A stretch of DNA of 64,000 nucleotides from Jeotgalibaca caeni (GCF_028863945.1 NZ_JARBEA010000005.1:17122-81121), one strand, 5' to 3'; counted from the first letter of the stretch, positions 8,937 through 19,659 are shown. Numbers and translations: made by a program. The notes: a model not told the origin generated them from the letters alone.

Positions 8937-10205
8937 TTATCTACGTCTTTTGCGGAAGAATGGTGGTGTATCTAATTGATCATCTTCCTGATCTACTTCA
9001 TCATTCGCTTGTTGATAACGCGGATAGTTTTCGTTTTGCGGTTGTTTCGTTGTTTCTCTTACATTACTTGGTTCGCGGCGAATATCCCAGTCTCCAAATA
9101 AGTCTTTTTCTTGTTTTACTTCTGGCTCTTCTTGAGCTGGACGAGCTTGGTAGGAAGCAGCTGGTGGTTGTTGCCCTTGCGGTGCATCTTTACGACCTCT
9201 GAATGGGCTACCGCCACGGTTCACTGCTTTTTTTTCTTCTTTTCTCTTCTCTACGTCAATCCCTGTAGCGATAACCGTTACGATTACTTCGTCTCCTAGG
9301 TTTTCGTTGATGGAAGTACCGAAGATAATGTTTACTTCAGATGTAGAAGCTTGTGATACGATGTCGCTTGCGTCTTGTGCTTCGAACAACGTCAAGTCAG
9401 ATCCACCTGTGATGTTCAACAAGATTTGCTCTGCGCCATCAATCGATACTTCAAGCAATGGAGAAGAAATAGCTTTCTTCGTTGCTTCTGCTGTACGGTT
9501 CTCACCAGATGCTACCCCGATTCCCATTAAAGCAGAACCTTGGTCTTTCATCACTGTATTTACGTCAGCGAAGTCTAAGTTTACGTATCCTGGAGAAGTA
9601 ATCAAGTTGGAGATTCCTTCTACACCTTGACGCAATACGTTATCTGCTTCACGGAATGCTTCCATCATCGGAGTTTTCTTGTCTACGATTTCTAGTAGGC
9701 GGTTGTTAGAGATGATAATTAAGGTATCAACATTTTGTTTTAGGTCTGCAATTCCTTCTGCTGCATAACGACCTCTTTTTGGTCCTTCAAAGCTGAACGG
9801 ACGTGTTACAACACCAACCGTCAATGCGCCTTGTTCTTTAGCAATTTTTGCTACGATTGGAGCTGCACCGGTACCTGTACCGCCACCCATTCCGCACGTA
9901 ACAAAAATCATGTCGGCACCAGATAAAGCTTCTGCAATTTGTGGTTCACTTTCTTCTGCAGCTTTACGACCAACATCAGGAATGGAGCCTGCTCCTAATC
10001 CTTTTGTAGATTTTGGTCCAAGTTGAATTTTTGCTTCTGCACCAGAAGCATTCAACGCTTGGGTATCTGTATTTGCTACAATAAATTCTACACCTTGTAC
10101 GCCTTCTTCGATCATGCGGTTCACAGCGTTTCCGCCTGCTCCACCCACACCGATTACTTTAATTTTAGCGCCGCCGCTCATGATTGAATCGAATTCAAGT
10201 TCCAT
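8937..10205 (-). CDS. ftsZ: Cell division GTPase FtsZ
   Basis: A 422-residue tubulin homologue forming the division ring. The GTP-binding tubulin signature [12 protein letters not shown] lies near residues 103-114, with the N-terminal Rossmann glycine loop [13 protein letters not shown] and the T7 region [12 protein letters not shown] variable Gln/Pro-rich linker leads to the conserved C-terminal peptide [11 protein letters not shown], which binds FtsA and SepF. An AGGAGG site lies close to the start. Residues before [12 protein letters not shown] are a normal short extension. Confidence 0.99.
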   Translation of the reverse strand: MELEFDSIMSGGAKIKVIGVGGAGGNAVNRMIEEGVQGVEFIVANTDTQALNASGAEAKIQLGPKSTKGLGAGSIPDVGRKAAEESEPQIAEALSGADMIFVTCGMGGGTGTGAAPIVAKIAKEQGALTVGVVTRPFSFEGPKRGRYAAEGIADLKQNVDTLIIISNNRLLEIVDKKTPMMEAFREADNVLRQGVEGISNLITSPGYVNLDFADVNTVMKDQGSALMGIGVASGENRTAEATKKAISSPLLEVSIDGAEQILLNITGGSDLTLFEAQDASDIVSQASTSEVNIIFGTSINENLGDEVIVTVIATGIDVEKRKEEKKAVNRGGSPFRGRKDAPQGQQPPAASYQARPAQEEPEVKQEKDLFGDWDIRREPSNVRETTKQPQNENYPRYQQANDEVDQEDDQLDTPPFFRKRRR

Positions 10206-10235
10206 TACATTTCCTCCTGCTTTTCTATTTCTTCA

Positions 10236-11579
10236 CTATTCAAAAATGGATTGGATAAATTGTTTTGCTTGGTCAAAGAAACTATTTTTCTTCGGTGCTT
10301 CTGCATCACTGTAATCCGTAGGTGCATGCACTTCTGTTTTTACTGCTTTTTCTTGCTTTTGTTGTAAAGGAACAACTTTTTGAGTTTGGACATAGGTTTG
10401 TGTCTGCGCTTTTGGTTGACTTGGCAAACGATCTTTTGCCACTTGATAAATGTCATCTTGTTCGCCGATATATTTAATCAAACCTAGACTTGTTGCGAAG
10501 ATTGGATTCCGCATTCCCATTTGTTCTGGAATATAGTGCTTGACGTTCACTTCGAAAATTTCTTCCGCTAATTCAATCACACCCGGAATTGCTGAGCCGC
10601 CCCCAGTTATAATGATTCCACCTGGTAACTCTCTTGCTTCCACACGGTCCAACGCTTGCTTTACATTCTCAAAAATCTGAACCAGTCTTGCTTCGATAAT
10701 TTCCGACAAGTACTTCTCGTCCACTTTCACCGGCTCTTCTTTGCCGATTACTGCGACTGGGAAGAATTCATCATCGGACGTATCTTCTGGAATGGCATAC
10801 CCAAATTCGCGTTTCGTATGTTCTGCATTCTCCATGGTTGTATTCAAGATGACGGAAATATCTTTCGTCACCAAGCTGCCACCTTCCGGATCAACATAAA
10901 CAAACTTCAATTGGTCATCGTGTAAAACAGAAGCAGTCGTTTGACCGCCACCCAAGTCAATTAAGATGGTACCAAAATCGCGTTCCCCTTTATTCATCGC
11001 AATGCTTGCGATGGCAAGTGGTTGAACAACCATATCACGGATTCTCAGTCCTGCACGCTCCACACAACGTTTGATGTTGTGTATGATGGTTTTTGGTCCG
11101 GTAATCATACTTGCATATAATTCCAATCGTACCCCGATCATACCACGAGGGTCACGAATGCCGTCAAATCCATCCACGATAAACTCTTCGGGAATAACGG
11201 AGATGATTTCTCTTTCTGGTGGCAGAGAGCGAACTCTTGCTGCCTGAAAGACGTTTTGGACGTCTTTGTCGGTGATTTCTTTGTTTTCATTTTCTACACC
11301 GTACATCCCATGGCAAGGTTCAATGCTGATTTGATTGCCCGGAATTCCAACGATGACTTCACTGATTGAAATATTTGCTTTCTTTTCAGCCTGTTCAACC
11401 GCACGTTTAATCGATTCAACTGTTTCATCAATATCAACAATTACGCCTCGGTTGAGTCCTTTCGATAATTCATTACCGACTCCAATAATGTTTAACTGAT
11501 TGTTTATATATTCTGCTACGACTACTTTTATTGAAGTGGTTCCAATATCTAGGCTAACAAATAAACCTTGATTTTTCAT
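10236..11579 (-). CDS. ftsA: Cell division protein FtsA
   Basis: A 447-residue actin-like ATPase that tethers FtsZ to the membrane. Actin-family motifs are visible: phosphate 1 VSLDIGTTSIKVVVAEY at the N terminus, phosphate 2 TILIDLGGGQTTASV near residue 200, and adenosine motif GIIITGGGSAIPG near residue 328. The SHS2 subdomain follows the first motif. The C terminus ends in an amphipathic helix (SFFDQAKQFIQSIFE) after a Gln/Lys linker. A likely internal promoter lies upstream at about 11696. Confidence 0.98.
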   Translation of the reverse strand: MKNQGLFVSLDIGTTSIKVVVAEYINNQLNIIGVGNELSKGLNRGVIVDIDETVESIKRAVEQAEKKANISISEVIVGIPGNQISIEPCHGMYGVENENKEITDKDVQNVFQAARVRSLPPEREIISVIPEEFIVDGFDGIRDPRGMIGVRLELYASMITGPKTIIHNIKRCVERAGLRIRDMVVQPLAIASIAMNKGERDFGTILIDLGGGQTTASVLHDDQLKFVYVDPEGGSLVTKDISVILNTTMENAEHTKREFGYAIPEDTSDDEFFPVAVIGKEEPVKVDEKYLSEIIEARLVQIFENVKQALDRVEARELPGGIIITGGGSAIPGVIELAEEIFEVNVKHYIPEQMGMRNPIFATSLGLIKYIGEQDDIYQVAKDRLPSQPKAQTQTYVQTQKVVPLQQKQEKAVKTEVHAPTDYSDAEAPKKNSFFDQAKQFIQSIFE

Positions 11580-11695
11580 GTTCTATTGAAACCTCCGTTT
11601 TTCTTTTGTCTCTACCTAAAAGTCTAAAAATGGTGAATCTGTTCATCTTTTTTTTCGGTTTATTTCTTTTTTATAAAAGTGTTTATACCTTATCT

Positions 11696-11725
11696 ATTTT
11701 AGCATAACCATTATTCATTTTTAAG
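11696..11725 (-). promoter_or_regulatory. Possible internal promoter for ftsA-ftsZ
   Basis: The 173-base gap between ftsQ and ftsA holds an extended -10 TGCTAAAAT (its TAAAAT hexamer at 11701-11696) and a weak -35 TTAAAA 17 bases upstream, all on the minus strand. No terminator is seen in the gap. Separate ftsAZ promoters are common; the remaining roughly 110 bases form an A/T-rich leader. Confidence 0.5.
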
Positions 11726-11752
11726 CAATTTCACAAATAATCAAGTTATTTT

Positions 11753-12592
11753 TTATTCAGGAGTAGGTTTCTCCTCAAATGGCGTAAAATAGACGCCCAC
11801 TTCCATATCAATAATCCCTTTTTGTTCAGCTAATTCTGGAAGAATGCTTGGATAATACGTAATCTTATCCGCAAAATCTCGCAGATTAGCTTTGACTTGA
11901 TTGCCGTCATTCATAAATAAAGTAATGGTGTATGGATTTTTCTTGGTACCGGTATAGCTGATTTCGGAAATGCTGTTCTTAATCTCTTCACCAATCTTTT
12001 TGTAGGAAGTAATGAATTGATCCAAGATGGGGCCTGCTTCGAAATTTTTAAGCAAAGGCTTGTTTCCAAGTGGAACATGATGTTCTTCCGTTAAAACTTC
12101 CCCTGTTTCAATCACGCTGTGGTAGGAGTTCTCATCTTCCATATAAGCAATGGTTTCATAACTCTTCACTTGCAGAATAAGATCATTGACCCCTTGCCAC
12201 TGGAATGAAACAGACTTGATTTGTGGTAACTGTGATTGAATGTTTTGCTCGATTTCAGCTTCATTCAAGTATGTCCCCACCATCGTTTGCTTATTGGTGA
12301 TGGAGCTTGCGTCCAGAATAATTTGTTCTGGTACCATAGAGTCACTTTCTATCAAAATTTCATTGATCCGGCCATATGGGGATATCAGATAACCCGTGCC
12401 GATAATTCCAAGTGTAAAACAAGCTAAAAGGATGGGATAATTATTCTTTTTTGCAGAAGGGACTTTTTTAGTTTCCACTCCTTTTTCCTCTAACTCTTTT
12501 TGTAATTCATATTCTCTTTGAGCGATTTCTAATTCTGTCATCGATTTCTTCTGGCGTGGTCTCTTTATCTTTTGGCGAAAACGTTCCAACAT
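11753..12592 (-). CDS. divIB: Cell division protein FtsQ/DivIB
   Basis: A 279-residue bitopic protein: a basic cytoplasmic N terminus (about 50 residues, KIKRPRQKKS), one membrane segment near residues 52-72 (YPILLACFTLGIIGTGYLI), an extracellular POTRA domain (about 78-145) and a beta domain. It joins FtsL and DivIC in the FtsQLB complex that activates septal wall synthesis. Position between murG and ftsA is canonical. An acidic C-terminal tail is usual. Confidence 0.93.
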   Translation of the reverse strand: MLERFRQKIKRPRQKKSMTELEIAQREYELQKELEEKGVETKKVPSAKKNNYPILLACFTLGIIGTGYLISPYGRINEILIESDSMVPEQIILDASSITNKQTMVGTYLNEAEIEQNIQSQLPQIKSVSFQWQGVNDLILQVKSYETIAYMEDENSYHSVIETGEVLTEEHHVPLGNKPLLKNFEAGPILDQFITSYKKIGEEIKNSISEISYTGTKKNPYTITLFMNDGNQVKANLRDFADKITYYPSILPELAEQKGIIDMEVGVYFTPFEEKPTPE

Positions 12593-12623
12593 GTTCCTTC
12601 ACCCCCACTCTTTACTTCCATTC

Positions 12624-13721
12624 TTACAAGACTGATTGAATGACACGCCACATTCGATCGGAAGCGTCCGGCACACCAAGTTCTTTGGCTTTTTGAGCCA
12701 TGACGTTACGCTTTTCTTGATTACACAACAATGCATCCATGTGTTGGAATAATGATTCTCCGCTCAGCTCTTTTTCTAGAATAATAACAGCGGCGTTATG
12801 GTTCGCTAAGCTCTCTGCGTTTTTCAACTGATGGTCATTCGTCACATACGGACTTGGAATCAAAATGCTTGGAATTCCGAGTGCAGTCAACTCTGTCAAT
12901 GTTGTCGCACCACTACGACAAGCAACTACGTCCACTGCCTTAAACAAAGCCGGCATTTGATCGACATACGGAACCACCTTTACATGATCCGCTTTTGGCA
13001 TGAGGCTCTCGATTTGCTTCCTCACTTTGTCATAGTGCAGGCTTCCGGTTACGAGAAGCGCTTGGTAGTCTTTCTCAGCAAAAAGAGCAGCTGCATCTAC
13101 CATGGATTGGTTGATTTTCTCTGCTCCACGGCTGCCTCCAAAAACGAGTACCGTAGGCAAATCCTCTCTTAATCCATATTCGGTTAAGGATGCCATCTCT
13201 TTTATTTGGGCAACTTCTTGGGCTCTCGGATTTCCGGTATAAATAACTTTGTCGTCATAAGCAGCAAAATCATTACGTGCATCCTCGAAACACAAGCAGA
13301 TTTTACTCACAAAACGAGCTAGAAATTTATTTGTTACTCCCGCCACAGAATTCTGTTCATGAATGATGGTAGGTATTCCTAACCGAGAAGCAGCATACAA
13401 AACAGGCGCACATACATAACCACCTGTCCCAATCACCACGTCCGGCTGAAACTCTTTTATAATCTTTTTAGATTTTGCCACGCTCGTCATCATTAAGTAA
13501 ACGGTCTTCAAGTTATCGAGTGACAATGAACGGCGCAGTCCTTGAATTTCCACGGATCGAAACGGAATGCTTGCTTTTGGCACGATGGTACTCTCTAGCC
13601 CGCGTTCCGTGCCCACGTATAAAAACTCAGTAGTCGGTTCGATTTCAGCTATTCGTTTCGCTAAGGCGAGGGCTGGATAGATGTGTCCACCCGTCCCGCC
13701 GCCTGATAGTAAGATTTTCAT
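12624..13721 (-). CDS. murG: UDP-GlcNAc:undecaprenyl-PP-MurNAc-pentapeptide transferase
   Basis: A 365-residue GT-B glycosyltransferase (family 28) that converts lipid I to lipid II on the inner face of the membrane. The N-terminal glycine-rich loop SGGGTGGHIYPALA (residues 6-19), a second G-loop (VFGGSRGAEKIN near 193) and the UDP-GlcNAc-binding CRSGATTLTE motif near residue 268 are all present. It lies 11 bases after murD. Confidence 0.98.
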   Translation of the reverse strand: MKILLSGGGTGGHIYPALALAKRIAEIEPTTEFLYVGTERGLESTIVPKASIPFRSVEIQGLRRSLSLDNLKTVYLMMTSVAKSKKIIKEFQPDVVIGTGGYVCAPVLYAASRLGIPTIIHEQNSVAGVTNKFLARFVSKICLCFEDARNDFAAYDDKVIYTGNPRAQEVAQIKEMASLTEYGLREDLPTVLVFGGSRGAEKINQSMVDAAALFAEKDYQALLVTGSLHYDKVRKQIESLMPKADHVKVVPYVDQMPALFKAVDVVACRSGATTLTELTALGIPSILIPSPYVTNDHQLKNAESLANHNAAVIILEKELSGESLFQHMDALLCNQEKRNVMAQKAKELGVPDASDRMWRVIQSVL

Positions 13722-13732
13722 TTATTATTCAC

Positions 13733-15109
13733 CTATTTCGTTTCACTTGGCTGTAGGGCTTCAACGGCTTCCACATAGTAATCTCCACGAATTTCGAAAT
13801 TTGTATATTGATCCCAACTCGCACATGCGGGGGACAACAAGATTACATCTCCTGGTTCGCTTACCGCGTAGCTCTCTGCAACAGCAGTCACTACGTTATC
13901 GGTTTGGATGATTGTTTGAATTCCTGCTTCGGCTGCCGCTTCACTTAGCTTCACCTTTGTTTCTCCAAAGACAACCATGGCCTTTACATTCGTCAAAGAA
14001 GGCACAAGCGGCAAAAAGTCATTGCCCCGATCCAAGCCGCCTGCTAACAGGACGATTGGCTGATGAGGAAAGCTGGCAAGCGCTGTTTTTGCAGCCAAAA
14101 TATTCGTTGATTTGGAGTCATTATAAAATTTACGCCCTTCCACTTCTCGGACATACTGAAGGCGATGTTTCACGCCGCCGAAGGTTGAGAGGACTTGTTG
14201 GATGGTTTCGTTTGAAACACCTTTTAGTTTGGCTACTGCAATGGCAGCAAGTGCGTTCTCAACGTTATGCGCGCCTGGAACGCCAATCTCGTCCACAGAC
14301 ATAACTGCTTCCCCGCGGAAATACAGCATTCCGTCTTTTACGTATGCGCCGGTCAGTAGTTCTTGTGTCCGTGAAAAAGGTACGAACGTAGCCGCAGTTT
14401 GCTGTGCACGTTCTACTATTTCCGGTTGATCAGCGTTCGCAATTAAATAATCCTCAGCGGTTTGATTTTCTGTCAAACGCCATTTAGCTGCTACATACTC
14501 ATCCCTTGTTCCATGGTAATCCAGATGTGCTTCACTAATATTCGTGATCACAGCAATATGTGGACGCATGGTTTCAATTCCCATTAATTGGAAACTTGAA
14601 AGCTCCATGACCACGTCATCTTCTCCTGTTGCCTCTTGGGCGATAACCGATGCCGGGATTCCAATGTTTCCTGCTTTATAGGCGATTCCTTGAGTACGAT
14701 TTGCAGCTAATAATTCATGAATCATGGTGGTTGTTGTAGTCTTTCCATTCGTTCCTGTGACCCCAATTAAGGATGCTTCCATAATTTGTGCCGCCAGTTC
14801 CACTTCTGTATAGATGGGAATTTCTAATTCCATTGCCCGTTGAACCATGGGATTGGAATAAGGAATTCCTGGATTTTTAATCACGTATGCAAAAGATTCA
14901 TCCAGTAATTCAATTGGATGATGACCTGCAATAACACGAATACCGGATGCAATTAAATCCTGTGCATCCGGGTTATTGGCTAATTCTTTTGCGTCATTGA
15001 CGGTGACAAATGCGCCTAGCTGCTCCAACAAGCGAGCGGCATGGAAGCCGCTCAAAGCTAGACCTACTACTAATACTTTTTTATTTTGATAACGTGTTTC
15101 TTGCTTCAT
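13733..15109 (-). CDS. murD: UDP-MurNAc-L-alanine:D-glutamate ligase
   Basis: A 458-residue Mur ligase that adds D-Glu to UDP-MurNAc-L-Ala using ATP. The P-loop GVTGTNGKTTTTTMI (about residue 115-129), the metal-binding HLDYHGT and the C-terminal YNDSKSTN motif are intact. The frame extends to 15130, inside the end of mraY, but GGAGG sits 8 bases before the ATG at 15109 (MKQETRYQ), which I take as the start. It follows mraY by 13 bases. Confidence 0.97.
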   Translation of the reverse strand: MKQETRYQNKKVLVVGLALSGFHAARLLEQLGAFVTVNDAKELANNPDAQDLIASGIRVIAGHHPIELLDESFAYVIKNPGIPYSNPMVQRAMELEIPIYTEVELAAQIMEASLIGVTGTNGKTTTTTMIHELLAANRTQGIAYKAGNIGIPASVIAQEATGEDDVVMELSSFQLMGIETMRPHIAVITNISEAHLDYHGTRDEYVAAKWRLTENQTAEDYLIANADQPEIVERAQQTAATFVPFSRTQELLTGAYVKDGMLYFRGEAVMSVDEIGVPGAHNVENALAAIAVAKLKGVSNETIQQVLSTFGGVKHRLQYVREVEGRKFYNDSKSTNILAAKTALASFPHQPIVLLAGGLDRGNDFLPLVPSLTNVKAMVVFGETKVKLSEAAAEAGIQTIIQTDNVVTAVAESYAVSEPGDVILLSPACASWDQYTNFEIRGDYYVEAVEALQPSETK

Positions 15110-15122
15110 CGTTGTTCCTCCA

Positions 15123-16088
15123 TCATCCAAATAGCATTATGCCAATGATTGCTGCCACGAGTTCTACGAACCAGAACGTGAGGACGACACGCCACTCACT
15201 CCAACCACTCATTTCGAAGTGGTGATGGATCGGGCTCATTTTGAAGATTCGTTTTCCTCTCAGCTTAAACGAGCCGACTTGAAGAATAACGCTGGCTGTT
15301 TCAATTACGAAAATCAGTCCGATAATCAATAAGCTCCACTCTAATTGCAAAGCCAAAGATACGACTGCTAAGCCAGCTCCCAATGCCAGCGAACCGACAT
15401 CACCCATGAAAATTTTTGCGGGTTTCTTATTAAAGAAAAAGAAACCAACTAATCCACCAATGATTGCTAAACAAAACAAGAGGACTTCGATTTGGTCTTG
15501 GCGATAAGCCAAGTAGGCATAAGCTCCATAGGCAATGCTCGCTGTTCCGGCTACGAGTCCGTCCAGTCCATCTGTCAGATTGACTGCATTGGAGAAACCG
15601 GTAATCCAGAGAATGGCAAAAACGGCAAATAAAAACCAATTTTCCACAGCGCCGATGAACGGAATGGTAAGAAGTGGGGTTGACCCGCTCCAATAAAAGA
15701 AAGCAACGAAAAGAGCTGAACCAACTAATTGCGCAATAAATTTCTGCTTAGAAGTAAGTCCTTCATTTTGCTTTCTGAATACTTTTAGGAAGTCATCCCA
15801 AAAGCCGATAAGTGCAAAAAAGATTAACACGAGGACGAGCATCCAACTCGTCACATTCAATACGTCTTTCCAAATTGCTGTTCCAATCACTACTAGAGAA
15901 GCCGCCAAGATAAAGACGACTCCTCCCATTGTTGGTGTACCACTTTTTACTTCATGCCATAATGGTCCTTCTTCTCGAGTTGTTTGGCCAAATTGCCGAA
16001 TACGCAAGTAGCCAATGAAAATGGGCATGATGCTGATTGCCAAACCGAAACTGAACACAAAAGGCATCAGCATTTCAGTCCAATGCAT
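15123..16088 (-). CDS. mraY: Phospho-MurNAc-pentapeptide transferase MraY
   Basis: A 321-residue polytopic membrane enzyme (about 10 hydrophobic segments) that transfers phospho-MurNAc-pentapeptide to undecaprenyl phosphate, making lipid I. Signature segments are present: GTPTMGG near residue 50, the aspartate motif GFWDDFLKV, NLTDGLDGLVAGT, and the cytoplasmic MSPIHHHFE histidine loop near the C terminus. It lies between the PBP and murD genes, as in most Firmicutes. Confidence 0.98.
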   Translation of the reverse strand: MHWTEMLMPFVFSFGLAISIMPIFIGYLRIRQFGQTTREEGPLWHEVKSGTPTMGGVVFILAASLVVIGTAIWKDVLNVTSWMLVLVLIFFALIGFWDDFLKVFRKQNEGLTSKQKFIAQLVGSALFVAFFYWSGSTPLLTIPFIGAVENWFLFAVFAILWITGFSNAVNLTDGLDGLVAGTASIAYGAYAYLAYRQDQIEVLLFCLAIIGGLVGFFFFNKKPAKIFMGDVGSLALGAGLAVVSLALQLEWSLLIIGLIFVIETASVILQVGSFKLRGKRIFKMSPIHHHFEMSGWSEWRVVLTFWFVELVAAIIGIMLFG

Positions 16089-16141
16089 ACAAATTCCTCC
16101 TCAAAAATGAAAATTTCCTCAGCCATTATAGCCATTCATTT

Positions 16142-18286
16142 TTATTCTAAAATTATTTTTATTGTTTGTTGCGTATCAATCAAAGCTCCGACTGCCAATT
16201 CTTGCTGGACAACGTACCCTTCTCCTTCAAACTCAAAGCGGGCACCGGTCAGTTCCGCAATCTTCAACACATCGCCTTTTGACCAGCCGCGTACGTCCGG
16301 CATCGTCATGGCGCCTTCAGTCATGAGCAATACTTTGTGGTTCACTAAAGCTTTTGTTCCTTCGTATGGGTATTGCTGCACAACTTGACTTCCGCTACCA
16401 ATCACACTGACAGAGGTGAAGCCTTGTTCAGTCAAACTGGTAATGGCTTCCTCTTTCGTCATACTCGTGACTTTTGGTACCGAAACTTCTACGTTTTCCT
16501 TTTCTTCCTCATCATGGCTGGCATAGGAAATCGCCCGTGTCATCATCGGTTTGAAAACGTCACTTAAGTAATCAGCAAAGTTCTTCTGCTCATTGTTTTT
16601 CGGCAACTTCAGCGTAATGTACAGGATGTATTGTGGATCCTCAACAGGAGCAAAACCAACGACCGAGTATAAATACTCATTGTAGCCTGTGTAGTACATG
16701 CCTGTTTCTGGATTAACAAGTTCGGCCGTACCCGTCTTCGCTCCAATTTTCGTATTGTCGATTTGATAAGCTTGGGCAGTCCCGTATTCTTCATACACGA
16801 CATGAGTCAAGTATTCCAAAACAAGAGCCGCTGTTTCCTTGGTAATCGGCGTACCTACTTCTTCAGGTTTCATTTTGGTCGTTTCTTCTGTTTCTGGATC
16901 AACTACTTTGTCTACGTACTGCAACTTCATCATCTTACCGTCATTGGCAATAGCTGTGAAGGCTTGGATCAGTTGGAACGGCGTAACCGTAACCCCTTGT
17001 CCAAATGCAGTATTGGCTATTTCTAATGGATAATCGTAGTTATAATTTCCGGTTGCTTCATTCAGCAAACCAGAATCCGTTGTCTGACTGATGCCAAATG
17101 CTTTCATATAGCTTTCCCAGACATCGAAGCCCATTTCTTCAATCAGCTTCACAACAACGACGTTACTAGACCTGGCAAATCCTTCTAGATAAGAAATTTC
17201 GCCCCATCCAACCAAGTTAAAGTCATGGATGACACCTCCCTCCACTTCGATGGAGCCAGAGGGATACGTGTCATAGGGTCTGAATATCCCCTCATTAATT
17301 GCAGCTGCGATGGTTAGAATCTTGAAGGTTGAACCTGGTTCAATTGATTCCTCAATCAATAGGTTCTGCCACTTTTGATCAATGCCTTCTAGCGTAGTAG
17401 CATTGAACGTTGGGCGCTGGGTTGCTGCCATAATGGATCCTGTTTTAGGGTTCACCAACATCGCTACCATAGATTCAGGCGCTGCTTCTTCGTATACCTT
17501 AGTCATCAGTGTTTCTAAATAAGACTGCAGACGCATATCGAGCGTCAAGTACAGTTCTTTGCCGTCTACTGGTTTTTCCAATTCGCGCTCTGTTCCGGGA
17601 ATGACGTATCCTTGCGAATCTTTTTGGGCGATGAATTTTCCATCTTGGCCTTTCAAGAGGTCGTTGTAGGCTTGTTCGATTCCCATTAGGCCTTCCAGCG
17701 TCTGTTCAGATGCTGGTAGTTCCTTGTCAATCGCTGCGTATCCAACTAAGTGAGAGGCAAATACCCCATTTGGATAGAGGCGCGTTGGCGTTTCTTGGAA
17801 AATGATTCCCGTTAAGCCTGCTTCTTCAATCTTCACCTTCGTACTATACGGTAAATTCATTCCTGCTGAACCAAATTCAACTTGATCCACGCCGTCTTTT
17901 GAAAGTATTTTGTAAATTTCACTTTCAGAAAGGTCAATGTACTTCGCCAGTACTTCTGCTGTTTTTTCTTTATCAACGATATGTGCTGGTGTTTCTTTGT
18001 CTTCACTCCACTTATCCGTCAAGACGCCAATCAATGAATAAGAAGTAGCATCCAAAGCGATAGGATTCCCACCTATATCATAGATGGTTCCTCTCTTTGC
18101 TGGCAGGATACTACTTCTGGTGTATAAATTATCAACATGCTCGCTTAGATTTTCGCCATTTACCTTCTTGGTAATCATGATGGATGAAAAACGAAAGACA
18201 AACACAAGAAACATCAAACCAGTCAGCAATATCATGATACGGGTCATATTACGCCGATTTTTGTGTGGATTATTCTGTTCTTTCAT
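16142..18286 (-). CDS. pbpX: Class B penicillin-binding protein with PASTA domains (PBP2X-type)
   Basis: A 714-residue septal transpeptidase. One N-terminal membrane segment (about residues 15-37) is followed by the PBP dimerisation domain, then the transpeptidase domain with all three active-site motifs: SxxK in PGSTFKIL, SxN in ARSSNVVV, and KTG in GAKTGTAEL. Two PASTA repeats end the protein (from about residues 590 and 652). The FtsW-FtsI-like septal role follows from the dcw location. Its ATG overlaps the ftsL stop by 4 bases, indicating translational coupling. The symbol follows the streptococcal name for this type. Confidence 0.96.
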   Translation of the reverse strand: MKEQNNPHKNRRNMTRIMILLTGLMFLVFVFRFSSIMITKKVNGENLSEHVDNLYTRSSILPAKRGTIYDIGGNPIALDATSYSLIGVLTDKWSEDKETPAHIVDKEKTAEVLAKYIDLSESEIYKILSKDGVDQVEFGSAGMNLPYSTKVKIEEAGLTGIIFQETPTRLYPNGVFASHLVGYAAIDKELPASEQTLEGLMGIEQAYNDLLKGQDGKFIAQKDSQGYVIPGTERELEKPVDGKELYLTLDMRLQSYLETLMTKVYEEAAPESMVAMLVNPKTGSIMAATQRPTFNATTLEGIDQKWQNLLIEESIEPGSTFKILTIAAAINEGIFRPYDTYPSGSIEVEGGVIHDFNLVGWGEISYLEGFARSSNVVVVKLIEEMGFDVWESYMKAFGISQTTDSGLLNEATGNYNYDYPLEIANTAFGQGVTVTPFQLIQAFTAIANDGKMMKLQYVDKVVDPETEETTKMKPEEVGTPITKETAALVLEYLTHVVYEEYGTAQAYQIDNTKIGAKTGTAELVNPETGMYYTGYNEYLYSVVGFAPVEDPQYILYITLKLPKNNEQKNFADYLSDVFKPMMTRAISYASHDEEEKENVEVSVPKVTSMTKEEAITSLTEQGFTSVSVIGSGSQVVQQYPYEGTKALVNHKVLLMTEGAMTMPDVRGWSKGDVLKIAELTGARFEFEGEGYVVQQELAVGALIDTQQTIKIILE

Positions 18287-18669
18287 CGTGAAACATTCCT
18301 TACATTTGCTTCATCCATTTCCAAGCCTAATTCTTCAGCGATTTCCATGATGCGGTTGTAGCGAGACAATTCTTGGACTTCTTGACCCAAGTTCGTGTTG
18401 TCAGCTGCTACTTGCGCGTTACTCGTTTGTAAATCTTGCAGATCACGATTTTGATTAGAAAGCACGACTTGCGTAATGAGATTACTAAAAATTAATAAGA
18501 ATGCTAAAGCGCTAATCACTGACGCCATCATGATTTCTTTTCTTGTTAAAATTTTTGTCTTTTTACTTGGTTGCGGTAGTTGGGGTGCCTTTGGCGATTG
18601 CAGCGGTTTTGGACTTTCATAAGGAATCGCTTGATTCGTTACTTTTTCGATATATTCTGGAGTTGCCAC
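18283..18669 (-). CDS. ftsL: Cell division protein FtsL
   Basis: A 128-residue bitopic protein: a proline-rich cytoplasmic part, basic KKTKILTRKE, one membrane segment near residues 63-86 (IMMASVISALAFLLIFSNLI), and an extracellular leucine-zipper helix. FtsL binds DivIC and DivIB to activate septal synthesis. The frame opens at 18690, but AGAGGAG is spaced 9 bases from the GTG at 18669 (ATPEYIEKV), so GTG is the likelier start. Identity rests mainly on topology and position between rsmH and the PBP gene. Confidence 0.9.
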   Translation of the reverse strand: MATPEYIEKVTNQAIPYESPKPLQSPKAPQLPQPSKKTKILTRKEIMMASVISALAFLLIFSNLITQVVLSNQNRDLQDLQTSNAQVAADNTNLGQEVQELSRYNRIMEIAEELGLEMDEANVRNVSR

Positions 18670-18700
18670 CCATTTACACTCCTCTCTCATTCATCCTTCG

Positions 18701-19651
18701 TTAATTCTTCACACGTTCAATAATACGTAATTTTGCACTTTGGGATCGTTTATTGGTTGCTAATTCTTCTTCTGAAGGAAGCACCGGTTTTCTTGAAACC
18801 AAACGGTAGTCTGCTTCTAGTTGTTGCGGCAGGACAGGTAAGTTCGGCGGTACTTCTTCTCTAGAACTTGCTTCCTTAAACATGACCTTTACAATCCGGT
18901 CTTCCAACGATTGGAAGGTAATCACACTAATCCGGCCTTTGATGGTCAATAATTCTAATGCATCTTCCAGGGAATCAGAAATAACAGTCAGTTCATCATT
19001 CACTGCAATCCGCAGCGCTTGGAAAATGCGTTTGGCTGGATGCCCACCTTTTCTCCTTGCAGGAGCTGGGATGGTATCGCGTATGATTTCTACTAATTCG
19101 CCGGTCGTTTCAATTGGCTTTTGTTCGCGTAGTTTCTCTATCTTACGGGCGATTTGCTTCGAGAATTTCTCTTCGCCGTAGCGGAAGAAAATTTTAACGA
19201 GCGCTTCATACGGCCACTTATTTACAATCGTATAGGCCGTTAATTCCTGATCTTGATCCATCCGCATATCGAGAGTTGCATCGTATCGGTAGCTGAAGCC
19301 GCGTTCTGCTTCATCCAATTGCGGTGATGATACGCCTAAGTCATACAAAATACCATCTACAGCTGTTACACCGCGTTGGGCTAATTCTTCTTTTATGTAA
19401 CGAAAATTTGCTTTTATTAAGGTTACTTGTCCCTTTTCTAGGTAAGATGCTAATTCACGTTCGGCATTTTCAATCGCAACTCGATCTTGGTCGAATGCGT
19501 ATAAGTGCCCGTTTTCGTTTAATTGTTCTAAAATACGACGGCTATGTCCTGCTCCACCTAGGGTACAGTCCACATAAATGCCATCTGGTTTAATGGCTAA
19601 TCCTTCAATTGATTCTTCAAGAAGGACGCTATAATGGTCAAACTCAGTCAT
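18701..19651 (-). CDS. rsmH: 16S rRNA (cytosine1402-N4)-methyltransferase RsmH
   Basis: A 316-residue SAM-dependent methyltransferase (old name MraW). [13 protein letters not shown] at the N terminus, the SAM motif [15 protein letters not shown] near residue 28, and the [18 protein letters not shown] signature near residue 106 are diagnostic. It methylates N4 of C1402 in the P site of the 30S subunit. It begins 8 bases after mraZ in the operon. Confidence 0.98.
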   Translation of the reverse strand: MTEFDHYSVLLEESIEGLAIKPDGIYVDCTLGGAGHSRRILEQLNENGHLYAFDQDRVAIENAERELASYLEKGQVTLIKANFRYIKEELAQRGVTAVDGILYDLGVSSPQLDEAERGFSYRYDATLDMRMDQDQELTAYTIVNKWPYEALVKIFFRYGEEKFSKQIARKIEKLREQKPIETTGELVEIIRDTIPAPARRKGGHPAKRIFQALRIAVNDELTVISDSLEDALELLTIKGRISVITFQSLEDRIVKVMFKEASSREEVPPNLPVLPQQLEADYRLVSRKPVLPSEEELATNKRSQSAKLRIIERVKN

Positions 19652-19659
19652 GCTTCCAC